The translations under genes and the position numbers were made by a program. The notes beneath the pieces were generated by a model that searched no databases, was not told where the DNA came from, and worked only from the letters and a program-made list of their open reading frames with translations. From Lentibacillus juripiscarius JCM 12147 (GTDB lineage Bacteria > Bacillota > Bacilli > Bacillales_D > Amphibacillaceae): DNA of 64,000 nucleotides. Of the stretch, positions 9,592-20,720 are shown in pieces (the first letter of the stretch is position 1; the number at the start of each line of letters is the position of its first letter). Location of the stretch: NCBI GenBank assembly GCA_001311805.1, contig BBCA01000003.1, positions 1 to 64,000 on the forward strand, read 5' to 3'.

Positions 9592-11404
9592 TCAATTTAT
9601 ATTCTTCCATTGCTTCTGAAGTTCAATGATCCGCATAGCTATTTCTGCGGCTTTAATCGGATTGTTTTGCTGCTCGGCCAGTTTTTGTTCCTCTTTCAGT
9701 GACTGAATGTTTTCCTTATTAACATGTTCTGCCCGAATTATCCGTATATAATCATTGATTTCATGATCTGTTATATCATCCTGAACAGAAAGCATAGCAA
9801 TTTCCGTGACTACCTTCTTTAAATTCTCATCTTCCAGCATTCCAATAAATTTACTCACATCTGTTTCATTATATTCCTCATAAAAGGCATATAGGTGCGT
9901 GGCAATAATTTTATGCTCTTCAATGTTAAAGGATGCACCTATTTCCTCCTGCACTTTATCAGTAATGGACGGGTCTTGCAACATATATGCAAGCAGCTGC
10001 CGTTCCGCATTATGAAACGCGGGCAGTAATTTTTCGGCTTTCCAATTTCCGGTGCCTTATTAGTATAACTGTTCCTGCTGCTCTTATCCTTGACAGTTCC
10101 CATCTTTTGCCGATGTGATTGTATTTGCTGGGTCAGTGAATCCATGGAAATATCATACTCACTGCTCAGCTCTTTTAAGTAATATTCCCGCTCAACGGAA
10201 CTGTCAATCGTTGCAAGGTGTTCCAGGACCCTCTCTATATACTGTATGCGGTCACCTTCCAGAGTAAGATTAAAGTCTTTTTTGAGATACCGCATGTAAA
10301 AACTTGTAAACGTAAGGCTTAATTTGATAACCTCATCTTGAAAGGCTTCCCCTCCGAATTCCATAATAAAACTGTCAGGGTCCATATTTTCCCTTAAGTT
10401 GGCAATCTTCACGTCACACCCGGCCCTTTGGAGGATCCCCGCAGCTTTATATGTGGCGTCATTGCCTGCATCGTCTGCATCATAGCATATGATGACTGTG
10501 TCGACATACCGCCTTAGGAGCCTGGCCTGCGTCTCTGTCAGGGAAGTGCCTAATGTCGCGACACCGTTCTTCACGTCCGCTTGGTATGCGGAAATGACAT
10601 CCATGTACCCCTCGAATAGAACGGCTTGATTCTGTTTACGAATATGTTTTTGGCAAGGTCAAAATTATAAAGAATCCGCCCTTTTTGAAATAGCTCACTT
10701 TCAGGACTGTTTAAATACTTTGGCTCCTGACCTGCTAAAGTCCGCCCGCCAAAAGCAATTGGTTTACCCAGGTGGTTGCGGATTGGAAAAATGACCCTTC
10801 CCCTGAACCTGTCGCTCACACTGTTGTCTTCGTGCTGTGATAGGAGACCGGATTTAATAAGTGTCTGCTGGTGGAAGCCTTTTTTATCAAGGAAAGCAGC
10901 GGTAAAATCTTTCGCTTCCGGTGCAAAGCCAAGTTGAAACGCGTCAATTGTCTCGTCCGTTATCCCCCGGTCTTTCAGGTATTGGTAGCCTTTTTTGCCA
11001 TCTTTCGTAAAACGCAGCAAATGATGGTAAAGTTTGGCCACCCACTCTGATGCAGAAAGTATCTGCTGATTTTCCGGCGAGACGGATGACTGCTTTTCCT
11101 CAACGGCTTCAGGAAGTTCCGTTCCGCTCCGGTTCGCAAGAAACTGTAAGGTTTCATAAAATGTATAGCCTTCCATTTCCATGATAAAGGTTAGAACATT
11201 TCCGCCCTTTCCGCAGCCAAAGCAATGGAATATCTGTTTCTCCTGCGCCACCGAAAAGGAAGGGGTCTTCTCACCGTGGAACGGACAAAGCCCAAAGTAA
11301 TTTCTTCCCTGTTTCTTTAATTGAATGTACTCCCCAATGACATCAACGATATCATTGGAGGTACGCACTTGTTCAATTACCTCTTCAGATACTTGACTAG
11401 TCAT
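9592..11404 (-). CDS. dnaG: DNA primase (frameshifted)
   Basis: Makes RNA primers for Okazaki fragments together with the DnaC-type replicative helicase. The zinc-binding CHC2 domain is visible (CPFHGEKTPSF, then CFGCGKGG). The TOPRIM domain has LFEGYMD (catalytic E, corrected frame) and ICYDADDAG. The C-terminal helicase-binding domain follows to ...IELQKQWKNIN. Shifts are near 10640 and 10035. The corrected size is ~604 residues, as in B. subtilis. The start ATG at 11402-11404 follows TGGTGGTCCAT. It is essential, so the breaks cannot be real. Confidence 0.95.
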
Positions 11405-11416
11405 ATGGACCACCAT

Positions 11417-11790
11417 GCTTTATATTTCTATACACACGAAAAAATCCTTCAAGTTTCGACAATCTTTTTCAGCAAGTCGAAAAAAATTTCCTTCCAAAGC
11501 TTGTTTAACATAAAGAAGGACTAATTGCTCACTTTCCTATTGTACCTCTTGTATCACCTCGGTAAACGTGCTGTCAGACATCTTACATACTTGTATTCTA
11601 CACCTGAGTCGTTTTTTTCCTTCCTGGATTGCAATGTTTTATTTTTCTGAATATCTGAGACTCCTGTGAAAACAGATGTGCGCACTCGTTTATACATTTT
11701 TTTACACAAATTATAATTATAATACAAATAATATAAATACCAACAAAATTTCACTTTTTTTCTTATTTCATGCCCATAAGCCTAAACACA
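11417..11790. other. Intergenic region upstream of dnaG-sigA
   Basis: No gene. It carries a very AT-rich stretch (11690-11765). On the minus strand a TTGTTG about 16 bases from TATTAT is a possible sigma-A promoter for dnaG-sigA, but many matches are expected in such AT-rich DNA. The B. subtilis genes yqxD and antE, usually found here, are absent. Confidence 0.4.
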
Positions 11791-11822
11791 GAAAACATCC
11801 TGCACTGCTGCAGAATGTTTTC
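11791..11822 (-). terminator. Terminator downstream of ppsR
   Basis: GAAAACAT-C-CTGCA and TGCAG-A-ATGTTTTC make a stem of about 13 bp with one mismatch, around a four-base loop. The 3' arm itself ends in TTTTC on the minus strand, just after the ppsR stop. Confidence 0.65.
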
Positions 11823-11835
11823 GTCAAAGGAAGAC

Positions 11836-12636
11836 TTATTTCGTCATCCGCAAGATTATGTTTGCCGTCTCTTCCACCGCTTTATGGGAAACATCAACGA
11901 CTTTACATCCTATTTTTCCCACAACCTGATCAAAATAATCAAGTTCCTGATGGATCCTCTGCATATTTGCGTATGTGGCCTGATCACCAAGGCCTAATGC
12001 TTTCAGTCTTTCCTTTCGTATATCATTCAGTTTTTCGGCATTTATTCGTAAACCAATACATTTAGCTGGGTCAACTTCGAACAGCTCTTCAGGAGGATCA
12101 ACTTCAGGAACAATCGGAACGTTAGCAACCTTTAGCCGCTTATGTGCCAAATATTGGGATAAAGGTGTTTTGGATGTACGGGACACACCAATTAAAATTA
12201 TGTCAGCACGGGCAATCCCGCGAGGATCCCTTCCGTCATCATACTTTACTGCAAACTCAATGGCTTCGACCCGCCTGAAATAGTCCTCATCCAGTTTATG
12301 GACAAGTCCCGGCTGCATATGCGGACTTCTGCTGAATATCCGCTCCATTGCATTCAGCATTGGCCCCATGATATCAATGGCTTCCAGGTTCTTGTCATCC
12401 GCCTGTTCATTCAAGTATGCACGCAGTTCGGGATCAACGAGTGTAAACCCGATGAGTGCTTCCTTTTCCAGTGCCAGCTGCAATGTGTCGTCAATCGTTT
12501 GTTTGTCTTCCACATATGGAACTCGCTGGATGCGGTATTCTCCATTGTTGAATTGGCTTAGGCCTGCTTTTATGACCAATTCTGCTGTCTCGCCAACCGA
12601 ATCCGAAAGAACGTAAACAAGTGGCTTACTATCCAT
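11836..12636 (-). CDS. ppsR: Pyruvate,phosphate dikinase/PEP synthetase regulatory protein
   Basis: 266 residues, intact, DUF299 family. These are bifunctional ADP-dependent kinase/pyrophosphorylases acting on PPDK or PEP synthetase. Diagnostic are the N-terminal [14 protein letters not shown] and the P-loop [15 protein letters not shown] (near residue 145). It is the B. subtilis YqfL equivalent and lies 22 bases after ccpN, as expected; in B. subtilis YqfL modulates CcpN activity. The ATG follows GAGAGGGGGAGTCTATCC. No PPDK gene is in the window, so the target is unknown. Confidence 0.9.
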   Translation of the reverse strand: MDSKPLVYVLSDSVGETAELVIKAGLSQFNNGEYRIQRVPYVEDKQTIDDTLQLALEKEALIGFTLVDPELRAYLNEQADDKNLEAIDIMGPMLNAMERIFSRSPHMQPGLVHKLDEDYFRRVEAIEFAVKYDDGRDPRGIARADIILIGVSRTSKTPLSQYLAHKRLKVANVPIVPEVDPPEELFEVDPAKCIGLRINAEKLNDIRKERLKALGLGDQATYANMQRIHQELDYFDQVVGKIGCKVVDVSHKAVEETANIILRMTK

Positions 12637-12657
12637 GGATAGACTCCCCCTCTCGTA

Positions 12658-13281
12658 TTAATACTCATCCATTATCAGTTCAACAAACTTTCGTAATCGT
12701 TGTTTTCGTAATCCTTCCGACGATTTCTTTCCCGGCATCGGTTTCTTTAACGACTGGCAAGCCGTCAATCTGTTTGTCAATCAGCTTTTGGCGGCATCGA
12801 CCATCAGATCATCCCGATGGCAAATTGTGATGTTCGGCATTCTGGTCATAATGATATGAACTGGAATAGCATCCAATTCCTGATTGCCGATACTGGCCCG
12901 GAGCAAATCTTTCCGGGACAGGACACCAGTCAAATTGGAATGCGTATCCACAACAAATAACGTCCCGACATCTTCAAGAAACATAGTAGAGATGGCATCG
13001 TATACAGAAGCCCCCTCTTTCACCACAATCGGGACAGACTGATATTCGTATACTTTAAATTGCTTAATTTTTTCAGTCAGTAACTCGGTCCCAGTCTTGC
13101 CTGTGTAAAAATAGCCAACGCGCGGTCTTGCGTCAAGGAAACCTGCCATAGTCAAAATGGCCAGATCGGGCCGCAATGTAGCCCTTGTCAGATTCAGCCT
13201 TTCCGCTATTTGTTCACCGGTTATCGGACCATTTTCTTTGACAATTTCAATTATTTGATCCTGTCTATTGGATAATTCCAC
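12658..13281 (-). CDS. ccpN: Transcriptional repressor CcpN (frameshifted twice)
   Basis: Represses gluconeogenic genes (gapB, pckA in B. subtilis) on glycolytic carbon. It has an N-terminal DeoR-like helix-turn-helix (ENGPITGEQIAERLNLTRAT) and a tandem CBS domain pair from ~residue 80 (YQSVPIVVKEGASVYDA, GTLFVVD, LTGVLSRKDLLRA). Shifts lie at about 12787 (missing A) and near 12680; the corrected frame ends ELIMDEY. I place the start at the GTG at 13279-13281, preceded by AGGTGGTG. An upstream ATG at 13314 lies only ~13 bases past a TATAAT (13328-13333), too close to be in the transcript with an RBS. Confidence 0.88.
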
Positions 13282-13327
13282 CTTTTTCACCACCTGTGCG
13301 TTCAAATGTGACATACTACCTTACAAT

Positions 13328-13333
13328 ATTATA
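13328..13333 (-). promoter_or_regulatory. -10 box of the ccpN promoter
   Basis: A perfect TATAAT on the minus strand, about 45 bases before the chosen ccpN start. No convincing -35 hexamer is seen at 16-18 bases. Confidence 0.45.
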
Positions 13334-13367
13334 GCCTATTCATGGTGAAAAAGGAAAGCCAGTCAGC

Positions 13368-15456
13368 TTATGCAAATTGCTGTTTCCACTCAATGACAGA
13401 TAAATCCGCGTAACTGCGGATCAACGCTGCAATATTATTCACTAGCGAAAGACGATTTTCACGAAGTGCTGCATCATCGGACATGACCATGTTTTGATCA
13501 AAGAAAGCATGTATCGGCTGGGCGAGCCTTCCCAGCTGCTGCAAAGCCTGATGAGCATCCTGCTGTTCATTTGTGTGCCGGAAAGCCTCCTTTGTTTCCT
13601 GTAACGCATCATATAATTCCTTTTCGGATGCTGTCTGGAACATAGCTGGATCAATCTTAAACCGCTCCGTTTTTCCAGCTAAATTAAGCGTGCGGACAAG
13701 GGCTTCCTGAATCGGTGTAAACTCCGGATTGTTCCGCTGCTTCGATAATTCTTCAGCTTTTGCCATTGTATAAGCCATAACACCAATATCATCATGCAGC
13801 ACCGCCTGAATGATATCCTGCCCGGCTGTTACACTTTTTAGGAGGTAGGCAGCACGTTGTTTGAAAAACTGATCCAATTCCGTCCCGGCTTTTTCCTGAT
13901 CTGACTGTTCAATCCCCGTGTCCAGATAAAGACTTTGTGCCAATTCCAGCAGTGATTCAACGGTCATATTCCAATTGCGCTCGTGAAGTATTCTTAACAG
14001 CCCAATCGCTTGACGTCTTAAACCATACGGATCATGTGACCCGCTCGGGATTAGTCCTGCTTCGATACAGCCAACAATGGTATCCAGTTTATCCGCCAGA
14101 CTGACCATTGCACCTTCACGTGTCTCCGGAAGTTTTTCCGTCAGCCTGGACAGGGAGATAGTGCTCTGCTATAGCGTGGGCTACTTCTTTATTTTCTCCG
14201 GCATTTAATGCATACGTCTCTCCTATGATTCCTTGCAGATTCGTAAATTCATTGACCATATTTGTCGGTAAGTCAAACTTACAAATCTCAGCTGCTCTGG
14301 CAGCATCTGCCTGTACCTTGCCATCCAGAGCAAGCCATTGTGACAGCTGTTCTGTAATCTTCCGGATTCGTTTCACTTTATCACTGATTGTTCCCAGTTT
14401 CTCCTGAAAAACGATACGTTCCAATTTATTTAAGTAGTAATCAATGGTTTGTTTCTGGTCTTCTTCAAAAAAGAACTGTGCATCGGACAATCTTGCACGA
14501 AGTACTTTTTCATTCCCTTTCTTTACCGTTTCAATCGCATGGTCATCTCCATTGCGTACACTGACAAAGTAAGGTAGCAGCTTATCATTTGTATCTTTCA
14601 CAGGAAAATAGCGCTGATGCTCTTTCATTGATGTAGTAAGCACATCTTCCGGAAGGTTTAAATACGCAGAATCGAAGGATCCGGTGAAAACCGTAGGATA
14701 CTCAACAAGATTGCGCACTTCCTGTAGAAGCTCGTGGTCTTCCGGTATCTGAAAACCATGTTCATCTTCCAGGTCAGCCAGCCCGTCGGCAATTAATTGC
14801 TGCCGTCTCTGCGGATCTGCAATAACATACTGTTCCTCCAGTGCTCTCACATAATTTGCTGGTGATGTCAGTGTTACTTCATCACCCAGAAAACGATGGC
14901 CATACGTCTTATTTCCGGTTTTAACACCCGCTATTTCAAACGGAATGACTTCATCGCCAAACAATGCCACAATCCAGCGAACAGGGCGTGCATACCGCAG
15001 TGACTGCTCCGCCCAGCGCATATTTTTCGGGAATGAAATTGACTCAATTATTCCCTTGAAGGCTGGCAGCAGTTCCTGTGTGTCCTTGCCAATGACCTGG
15101 TTTTCAACAAAAATGTAGCTGGTTCCTTTTACATCTTTCGTATAAATATCATCAACCGTTTTCCCCTGTCCTTTGGAAAAAGCCGATTGCTGCTTTCGTC
15201 CATTCACCGTTCTCGTCTTTGGCAATTTTCTCTGCTGGTCCTTTCACTTCTTCCCGGACAGATTGCTGTGATTCAGCCACTCCGCTGATTTCGACTGCAA
15301 GTCTGCGTGGCGTTGAAAAAGAAGCGATTGTTTCATAATTAATGCGCTGTTCTTTAAGCCACGTTTGCGTATTCTGAAGCAGCTGTTTTTCTGCATCATC
15401 GACAAACGTGCCGGAAGCTCTTCCAAGCCTATTTCCACCAATATATCTTTAGCCAT
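13368..15456 (-). CDS. glyS: Glycyl-tRNA synthetase beta subunit (frameshifted three times)
   Basis: Beta chain of the alpha2beta2 glycyl-tRNA synthetase. The corrected product starts [21 protein letters not shown] and ends VIEWKQQFA, ~696 residues. It contains SFSTPRRLAV, the VKGPA motif and an HD-like central part (ALVEYPTVFTGSFD region reads NLVEYPTVFTGSFD here), with the tRNA-binding anticodon-like domain at the C-terminus. Shifts are near 15417 (missing T), 15180 and 14112-14130. The ATG overlaps the glyQ stop by one base (TAATG), so translation is coupled. Confidence 0.94.
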
Positions 15457-16334
15457 TACTCTGCCTCCTTCTTAAGCATTGGGAAACCTAAACGTTCCCG
15501 CTCGTTCACATATGCTTTCGAAATGCTTCTTGCAAGATTGCGGATTCTGGAGATATACCCCGTTCGTTCTGTCACGGAAATAACTCCTTTAGCATCAAGC
15601 AGATTGAATGTATGAGAGCATTTAAGAACATAGTCATAGGCAGGGAAAACGAGTCCCTTTTCCATTGCAGCTCCCGCTTCTTTTTCATATTTCGAAAAGA
15701 GCTCAAACAGCATATCTGTATCAGATTCTTCAAACGTATATTTGGAATGTTCATATTCCGGCTGGAAAAAGATATCGTTCAGTGTGACACCATTTGTCCA
15801 TTCCAGCTCAAACACATTTTCCTTGTCCTGAATAAAAGATGCAAGCCGCTCTATACCATAGGTGAGCTCAACGGAAACAGGACTTGCTTCCAGTCCTCCT
15901 ATTTGCTGGAAGTAGGTAAACTGGGTAATTTCCATCCCATCAAGCCAAACCTCCCAGCCAAGCCCTGCAGCACCCAGCGTTGGGTTCTCCCAGTTATCTT
16001 CCACAAAACGGATATCATGCTCCAATGGGTCAATCCCCAGTGCCTTCAATGATTCCAGGTATAAATCCTGAATATTATCCGGGGATGGTTTCATAATAAC
16101 CTGGAACTGATGATGCTGATACAGCCGGTTGGGATTTTGTCCGTAACGGCCGTCTGCAGGTCGTCTTGATGGTTCTACGTATGCAACATTCCATGGTTCG
16201 GGACCAAGGCTGCGCAAGAGTGTCATTGGTGACATCGTGCCGGCCCCTTTCTCAACATCATACGCCTGCATTAATATACAATTCTGGTCAGACCAGTGTT
16301 TCTGCAGTGTTAAAATGATTTCCTGTATTGTCAT
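15456..16334 (-). CDS. glyQ: Glycyl-tRNA synthetase alpha subunit
   Basis: Catalytic alpha chain, intact, 292 residues. Class II motifs are visible: motif 2-type [16 protein letters not shown], the glycine-adenylate pocket region [19 protein letters not shown] and motif 3-type [11 protein letters not shown] chose the second of two adjacent ATGs (16332-16334), eight bases after GGAGG; the first, three bases earlier, is also possible. Expression is controlled by the T-box leader upstream. Confidence 0.95.
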   Translation of the reverse strand: MTIQEIILTLQKHWSDQNCILMQAYDVEKGAGTMSPMTLLRSLGPEPWNVAYVEPSRRPADGRYGQNPNRLYQHHQFQVIMKPSPDNIQDLYLESLKALGIDPLEHDIRFVEDNWENPTLGAAGLGWEVWLDGMEITQFTYFQQIGGLEASPVSVELTYGIERLASFIQDKENVFELEWTNGVTLNDIFFQPEYEHSKYTFEESDTDMLFELFSKYEKEAGAAMEKGLVFPAYDYVLKCSHTFNLLDAKGVISVTERTGYISRIRNLARSISKAYVNERERLGFPMLKKEAE

Positions 16335-16368
16335 CATTTCATCCTCCATTTCCTAAACAATATAAATA

Positions 16369-16404
16369 CCCGCCCCCATGTCTTTATACAGACATAGGGA
16401 CGGG
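16369..16404 (-). terminator. Regulated terminator of the glyQS T-box leader
   Basis: CCCGTCCCTATGTCT and the matching AGACATGGGGGCGGG arms form a long hairpin right after the T-box sequence. This is the terminator that competes with the antiterminator in T-box control. Confidence 0.85.
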
Positions 16405-16580
16405 TTCATTCCGCGGTTCCACCCTACTTGCTCTTGTAACTAAGAGCCACTTTCATATACTCGCTTGGGAGTGCCATTCCTTAAAGTCCTGCTGCCCGGC
16501 TTACACCATCCCAGGTTCGCTAAAAACAGGGGCCCATAAGTACTACTCTCCTTCGTTGCCAGAGTCACTTATTAAATATG
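16369..16580 (-). ncRNA. Glycine T-box leader riboswitch
   Basis: On the minus strand, the T-box core GGGTGGAACCGCGG lies at 16411-16425, preceded by a Stem I region of ~150 bases and followed by the terminator hairpin. The leader sits directly before glyQ. By family knowledge it senses uncharged tRNA-Gly: the unacylated 3' end pairs with the T-box bulge and lets transcription continue. A GCC/GGC-rich loop in Stem I (around 16495-16505) could hold the specifier, but I cannot assign the exact codon by eye. Confidence 0.92.
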
Positions 16581-16585
16581 TATAA

Positions 16586-16615
16586 AATATAACCGCACTG
16601 ATCCTGTTTTGTCAA
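16586..16615 (-). promoter_or_regulatory. Sigma-A promoter of glyQS
   Basis: TTGACA (16610-16615) and TATATT (16586-16591) on the minus strand with an 18-base spacer, just upstream of the T-box leader. Confidence 0.75.
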
Positions 16616-16625
16616 GAAGACAGTG

Positions 16626-17368
16626 CTACAATAGTTTATCCAATTGATGCAGAAACCGCTTTGATTTCAAATAATACCCTCCATAAGCATCATAATACGC
16701 ATCCATCATTTTGCGGAGCAGTTTCCTATTTTCTTCCTTGACGGAAATGGTTCCAACGCGCTCCAGTCCCACTTCAGCAAATATCCTTAGCAGTTGTGCC
16801 TGTTTGGTAGAAAGCTGAACTGCCTCCGGATCCTTATGTTTGCACTGCGGGCAGAGGAGTCCACCTTCTGCAATGGAAAAGGCAAACGGACCTTCTTTCT
16901 GTCCGCAGTGGACACATTGATCAACAACAGGACTGAATCCTCCCCTGGCAAATACTTTTAATTCATACATCATAACGGGAACCGCCGCATCCTCATGCTC
17001 TGCCATCCACTGCAGTGTCTCATGCAGCTGGTTATACAAATCCGGATCAGGCGACTGGGAGTCAGTCAATTTTTCGGTTAGTTCGGCGATATAGGAAGCA
17101 TAAGCCGTTTTGATGATGTCTTCTCTGACTTTTCTGTTGGCATTAATGACATCTCCCTGCTGAATTGTACTCAATCCTGAGTTGACGTAAACAAAGAATT
17201 CACCAATGATGAATGGCTGCGTAACTGCAGCCATTCTGCTTTTGGTTTCTTGGCCCCTCGGGCGATGGCAGCTATTTTTCCAAGTTTATTGCTGAACAAT
17301 GTTACAATCTTGTGCGTTTCTCCATAATCTTGTGTCTTTATGACAATACCTTGCATTTTTTCAAGCAA
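16626..17368 (-). CDS. recO: DNA repair protein RecO (frameshifted)
   Basis: Mediator that loads RecA in the RecFOR pathway. The N-terminal OB fold reads [21 protein letters not shown], and a zinc motif is seen in the helical domain (CVHCG...CPQCK, near residues 150-170). A shift near 17232 joins ARGAKKPKS to the next frame RMAAVTQPF. The corrected length is ~247. The start is TTG at 17366-17368, preceded by AAGGTGAG. It follows yqzL as in B. subtilis. Confidence 0.92.
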
Positions 17369-17402
17369 ACAGTCTCACCTTCTATGGATAATGCTGGCCA
17401 AT

Positions 17403-17552
17403 TTACAACTCCAGATTGGCAGATGATGTTTCCGGTTCTCCCTGCTGGTCGGCCTTATCTGCAGTTGACTTATTTTTTTCAAGCTCTTTCAGTAATAAAT
17501 AGGTTTCAATGTTTCCTGTTTGACTGAATAACTTCCAAGTAAAGTCGATCAC
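17403..17552 (-). CDS. yqzL: YqzL family small protein
   Basis: 49 residues, intact, GTG start after AAAGGCGGGGTTTCTT. It begins VIDFTWKLFSQTGNIETYLL, the typical YqzL opening, and ends in a charged, variable tail. It sits between era and recO exactly as in Bacillus. The function is unknown. Confidence 0.85.
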   Translation of the reverse strand: MIDFTWKLFSQTGNIETYLLLKELEKNKSTADKADQQGEPETSSANLEL

Positions 17553-17645
17553 AAGAAACCCCGCCTTTCTTTAACATGTTTATAACGACTGCAGTATTAT
17601 GTTTTCCGCATATGGTGAATCAATGAGTATTAAAATTTACCAAGT

Positions 17646-18546
17646 CTAATATTCGTCGCTGCGATACCCGAGTTCCTCAAGCTGTGATTGTTTGTTGCGC
17701 CAGTCTTTCTGGACTTTCACCCAAAGTTCAAGATAAACTTTGGAACCGAGCAGTGCTTCGATATCTTCACGTGCCTTTTGGCCAATACTTTTCAGCATTG
17801 CTCCCTGCTTGCCGATAATAATCCCTTTTGTGTCTTTCGTTCAGTCACAACGGATGCCTGAATGAAGATAGCGCCGGACTCCCTTTCTTCCAGGTTTTCA
17901 ATAGTAACCGCAATGGAATGGGGGACTTCTTCCCTTGTCAGCTCCAGGACTTTTTCCCGGATAAACTCGCTTATGATAAATCGTTCCGGGTGATCGGTTA
18001 CATAATCATCCGGGTAGTATTGCGGCCCTTCCGGCATATGATTCTTAAGATCTTCAAGCAAACTGCTGATATTATTGCCGTGCAATGCGGAAATAGGGAA
18101 AACTGCTTCAAAGTCATACTTGTTCCTGTATGTGTCTATTAATGGCAGAAGGTTATCCGGATGAACAAGATCGATTTTATTAATAACGAGAAAAACTGGA
18201 CGATTAACCTTCTCAAGCAAATCCAGTATATATTGATCCCCTTTCCCGTAGCCTTCCGAAGCATTCACCATAAACATTACTGCATCTACTTCATTCAGGG
18301 TATCTTCGGCTGATTTCACCATAAAATCCCCTAATCGGTGTTTGGGTTTATGAATTCCCGGTGTATCAATAAACACAAGCTGTGAATCAGCGCTGGTCAT
18401 TACACCCTGAATCCGGTTCCGTGTTGTCTGCCGTTTCTCACTCATAATGGCGATTTTTGGCCAATAACATGATTCAAAAATGTTGATTTACCTGCATTCG
18501 GTCTGCCGATGATGGTTATAAAACCTGATTTAAATTCGTCATTCAT
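17646..18546 (-). CDS. era: GTPase Era (frameshifted twice)
   Basis: Essential GTPase that binds the 3' end of 16S rRNA in 30S assembly. G1 is [10 protein letters not shown]3 is DTPG, G4 is NKID, and the C-terminal KH domain has [14 protein letters not shown]. The missing bases are near 18457 (five A's instead of six in GQKIAIM) and near 17835. Corrected length is ~300. The ATG follows TCGGAGGATATATATC. The cdd gene usually located upstream in B. subtilis is absent. Confidence 0.95.
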
Positions 18547-18675
18547 GATATATATCCTCCGAAGCATCTGCTAATTTTTATCATACTATAAATGCATGTC
18601 CATTTCATGCTTATGGACAAAACCTTTAAAAATAACCATTATTTCAACAAGAATTGACAAATAATGGTGGAAAAT

Positions 18676-18696
18676 AACCTTCACTAACGGAAGGTT
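18676..18696 (-). terminator. Terminator after dgkA
   Basis: AACCTTC and GAAGGTT make a 7 bp stem around a 7-base loop, followed on the minus strand by ATTTTCC. A second inverted repeat (CCATTATTT/AAATAATGG, 18636-18667) follows and may belong to the era promoter region. Confidence 0.5.
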
Positions 18697-18714
18697 CACT
18701 CTATAAGCAAGGGT

Positions 18715-19074
18715 TCAAAAAGGAACAACCCCTTTTATGGCATATAGTTCAGGAAGGAAAACAAACAGCCCTGCTGCGGCAGCAAAAATAGCTGCTATAA
18801 GCACTGCACCAGCTGCAATATCTTTAATTATTTTCACACGGGGGTGGATGTCGGGTTTCAGGTAGTCCATCGTTTTTTCAATAGCCGTATTAATAAGTTC
18901 GGCTGTCAGTACCATACCCGAAGCCAGCATAATGATTGCCCACTGAGACGTTTCGATACGGAAAAATACTCCAGTTGCCACAACTAGAAAAGCTGCCGCA
19001 AGATGGAACCTAAAATTTCGCTCCGTTCTAGCCGCTTCCTTTAGTCCATTCCATGCGTGGGCAAAACCAAACAC
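18715..19074 (-). CDS. dgkA: Diacylglycerol/undecaprenol kinase family protein
   Basis: 119 residues, intact, with three membrane helices. The catalytic region of the family is present: EAARTERNFRFH near residue 13 and the strongly conserved ELINTAIEKTMD near residue 59, with the active-site glutamates. In Gram-positive bacteria this enzyme phosphorylates undecaprenol for the cell wall lipid carrier. The GTG start lies 12 bases past the ybeY stop without a strong RBS, and the N-terminus is a little shorter than in B. subtilis, so the true start may lie upstream beyond an undetected indel. Confidence 0.87.
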   Translation of the reverse strand: MFGFAHAWNGLKEAARTERNFRFHLAAAFLVVATGVFFRIETSQWAIIMLASGMVLTAELINTAIEKTMDYLKPDIHPRVKIIKDIAAGAVLIAAIFAAAAGLFVFLPELYAIKGVVPF

Positions 19075-19086
19075 TGATTTTTCGGA

Positions 19087-19551
19087 TTACCGTTCAAGGC
19101 CAAATTCACCCAGTATCAATTCCTGTTTTTGAAACATGGCTGCTTCTTCGTCTTTGTTCATATGGTCATACCCGAGTAAATGCAGGAAACCATGTACTGT
19201 CAGAAATCCAAGTTCCCTTTCCAGCGAATGTCCATATTCCTCTGCCTGTTCTATTGCCTTATCGACAGAAATAACGATATCGCCTAATACAAGCGGCAAA
19301 TCTTCGCCAATAATCGCCACCTCATCATCCGTGCTTTCCTGCATCGCAAATGATATAACATCGGTTGGTCTATCCTGCTGACGGTAATTCCGATTAATTT
19401 CCTGAATTTCCCTATCGTTAACAAATATGACAGACAATTCCGCCTCGTTGGCAATGACCTCTTTTTCTGCTGCAAACATGAGCAGACGCTGCAGCATATC
19501 AATATTATCAGCCTGGACAGATTTTGTTTCATCATGAAAATCAATATGCAT
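19087..19551 (-). CDS. ybeY: Endoribonuclease YbeY
   Basis: Zinc endoribonuclease of 16S rRNA maturation and ribosome quality control. The zinc motif HGFLHLLGYDH (HxxxHxxGxxH) is at residue ~119. The start ATG (19549-19551) follows GGGAAGGGGGCAAACATC; the frame continues upstream to 19620 without support. 154 residues, intact. Normally pgpH lies between phoH and ybeY; here only ~210 non-coding bases separate them. Confidence 0.93.
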   Translation of the reverse strand: MHIDFHDETKSVQADNIDMLQRLLMFAAEKEVIANEAELSVIFVNDREIQEINRNYRQQDRPTDVISFAMQESTDDEVAIIGEDLPLVLGDIVISVDKAIEQAEEYGHSLERELGFLTVHGFLHLLGYDHMNKDEEAAMFQKQELILGEFGLER

Positions 19552-19722
19552 GATGTTTGCCCCCTTCCCTAGGATTATCGCTTCCAAAACAGTTTCATTA
19601 TCCAACACATGTAAGTCCACTATACAAATGTGCGCTGCTGCAGATCAATAGATCCTGCTATTGCCTGTCAAGCCTGTAGCTGTGCTGTTTGTTTATCTCG
19701 AGGCCAGCTGAGATACAGAAAT

Positions 19723-19744
19723 AAGACCCGCTGATTGGGGTCTT
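19723..19744 (-). terminator. Terminator after phoH
   Basis: AAGACCC and GGGTCTT form a 7 bp stem with an 8-base loop, then ATTTCTG on the minus strand, 16 bases after the phoH stop. Its presence suggests phoH is the last gene of its transcription unit here. Confidence 0.6.
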
Positions 19745-19759
19745 ACACTGACTGTACAC

Positions 19760-20718
19760 CTACTTTGCTTGTTCATAAGCATCAATGATTTTTGAACCAA
19801 TGGGTGCCGGACAACATCCGTCTGATTTAAATGAATAATGGATATGCCATTTACAGATGCCAGAAGTTCATTAGCTACCCGCAAGCCGGATTGGACTCCT
19901 TTAGGGAGATCGACCTGGGTTATATCACCGGTAATGATCATTTTCGATCCGAAACCAAGCCGGGTCAGAAACATTTTTCATTTGTTCGGGAGTCGTATTT
20001 TGAGCCTCATCCAAAATGACAAAGGCATCGTCAAGTGTCCGCCCCCGCATATAAGCAAGCGGGGCAATCTCTATGGTGTCGCGTTCGATTAAGCGCATCG
20101 TATGTTCACTTCCCAGCACATCATGCAATGCATCGTATAGCGGGCGTAAATACGGATCAACCTTTTCCTTTAAGTCACCTGGCAAAAAGCCTAGACTCTC
20201 CCCTGCTTCTACGGCAGGGCGTGTTAAAATAATCCGCTTCACCTCACCATTCTTTAGTGCACGGACTGCCATGACCACTGCAAGATATGTTTTGCCTGTT
20301 CCGGCCGGCCCAATGCCAAAAACAAGGTCATTGGATTTAACGGCTTGAATATAGTGCTTTTGTCCCAGGGTTTGAACACGAATAGATTTCCCTTTCGCAT
20401 TCTTCGTAATCTCGTCTTCAAAGAGGGTTTCAAACTGACTGATTTTCCCCTTTTGGCTAAATCTACGGCATATACGATATCCCGTTCGGTTATATCGATA
20501 CCTTTTCGTACAATGGAAAGGACTGTCAGCAGGATATCTTCCACTAGTGCGATCTGTTCATTTGTGCCTGAAACACTTACATGTTCTCCTCTTGTGACGA
20601 TGGACACATTCAACAAGTGTTCCAGCTGTTTTAAATGTTTATCGTTTGTCCCGAATAAGGTCAGCGCCTCATTGGGATTTGCAAGTTGCAGCTCGATTGT
20701 TTTCAAGTTTTCTGACAT
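19760..20718 (-). CDS. phoH: PhoH family ATPase (frameshifted three times)
   Basis: Cytoplasmic P-loop protein of RNA metabolism (B. subtilis PhoL/YqfE). It has an N-terminal KH-like domain, the Walker A motif [11 protein letters not shown], Walker B VILDEAQN, and [10 protein letters not shown]. Shifts are near 20452, 19963 and 19792; the last hides the natural end IIDAYEQAK. Corrected length ~319. The start ATG (20716-20718) follows AAGGAGATTGATT and overlaps the yqfD stop region closely. Confidence 0.93.
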
Positions 20719-20720
20719 AA

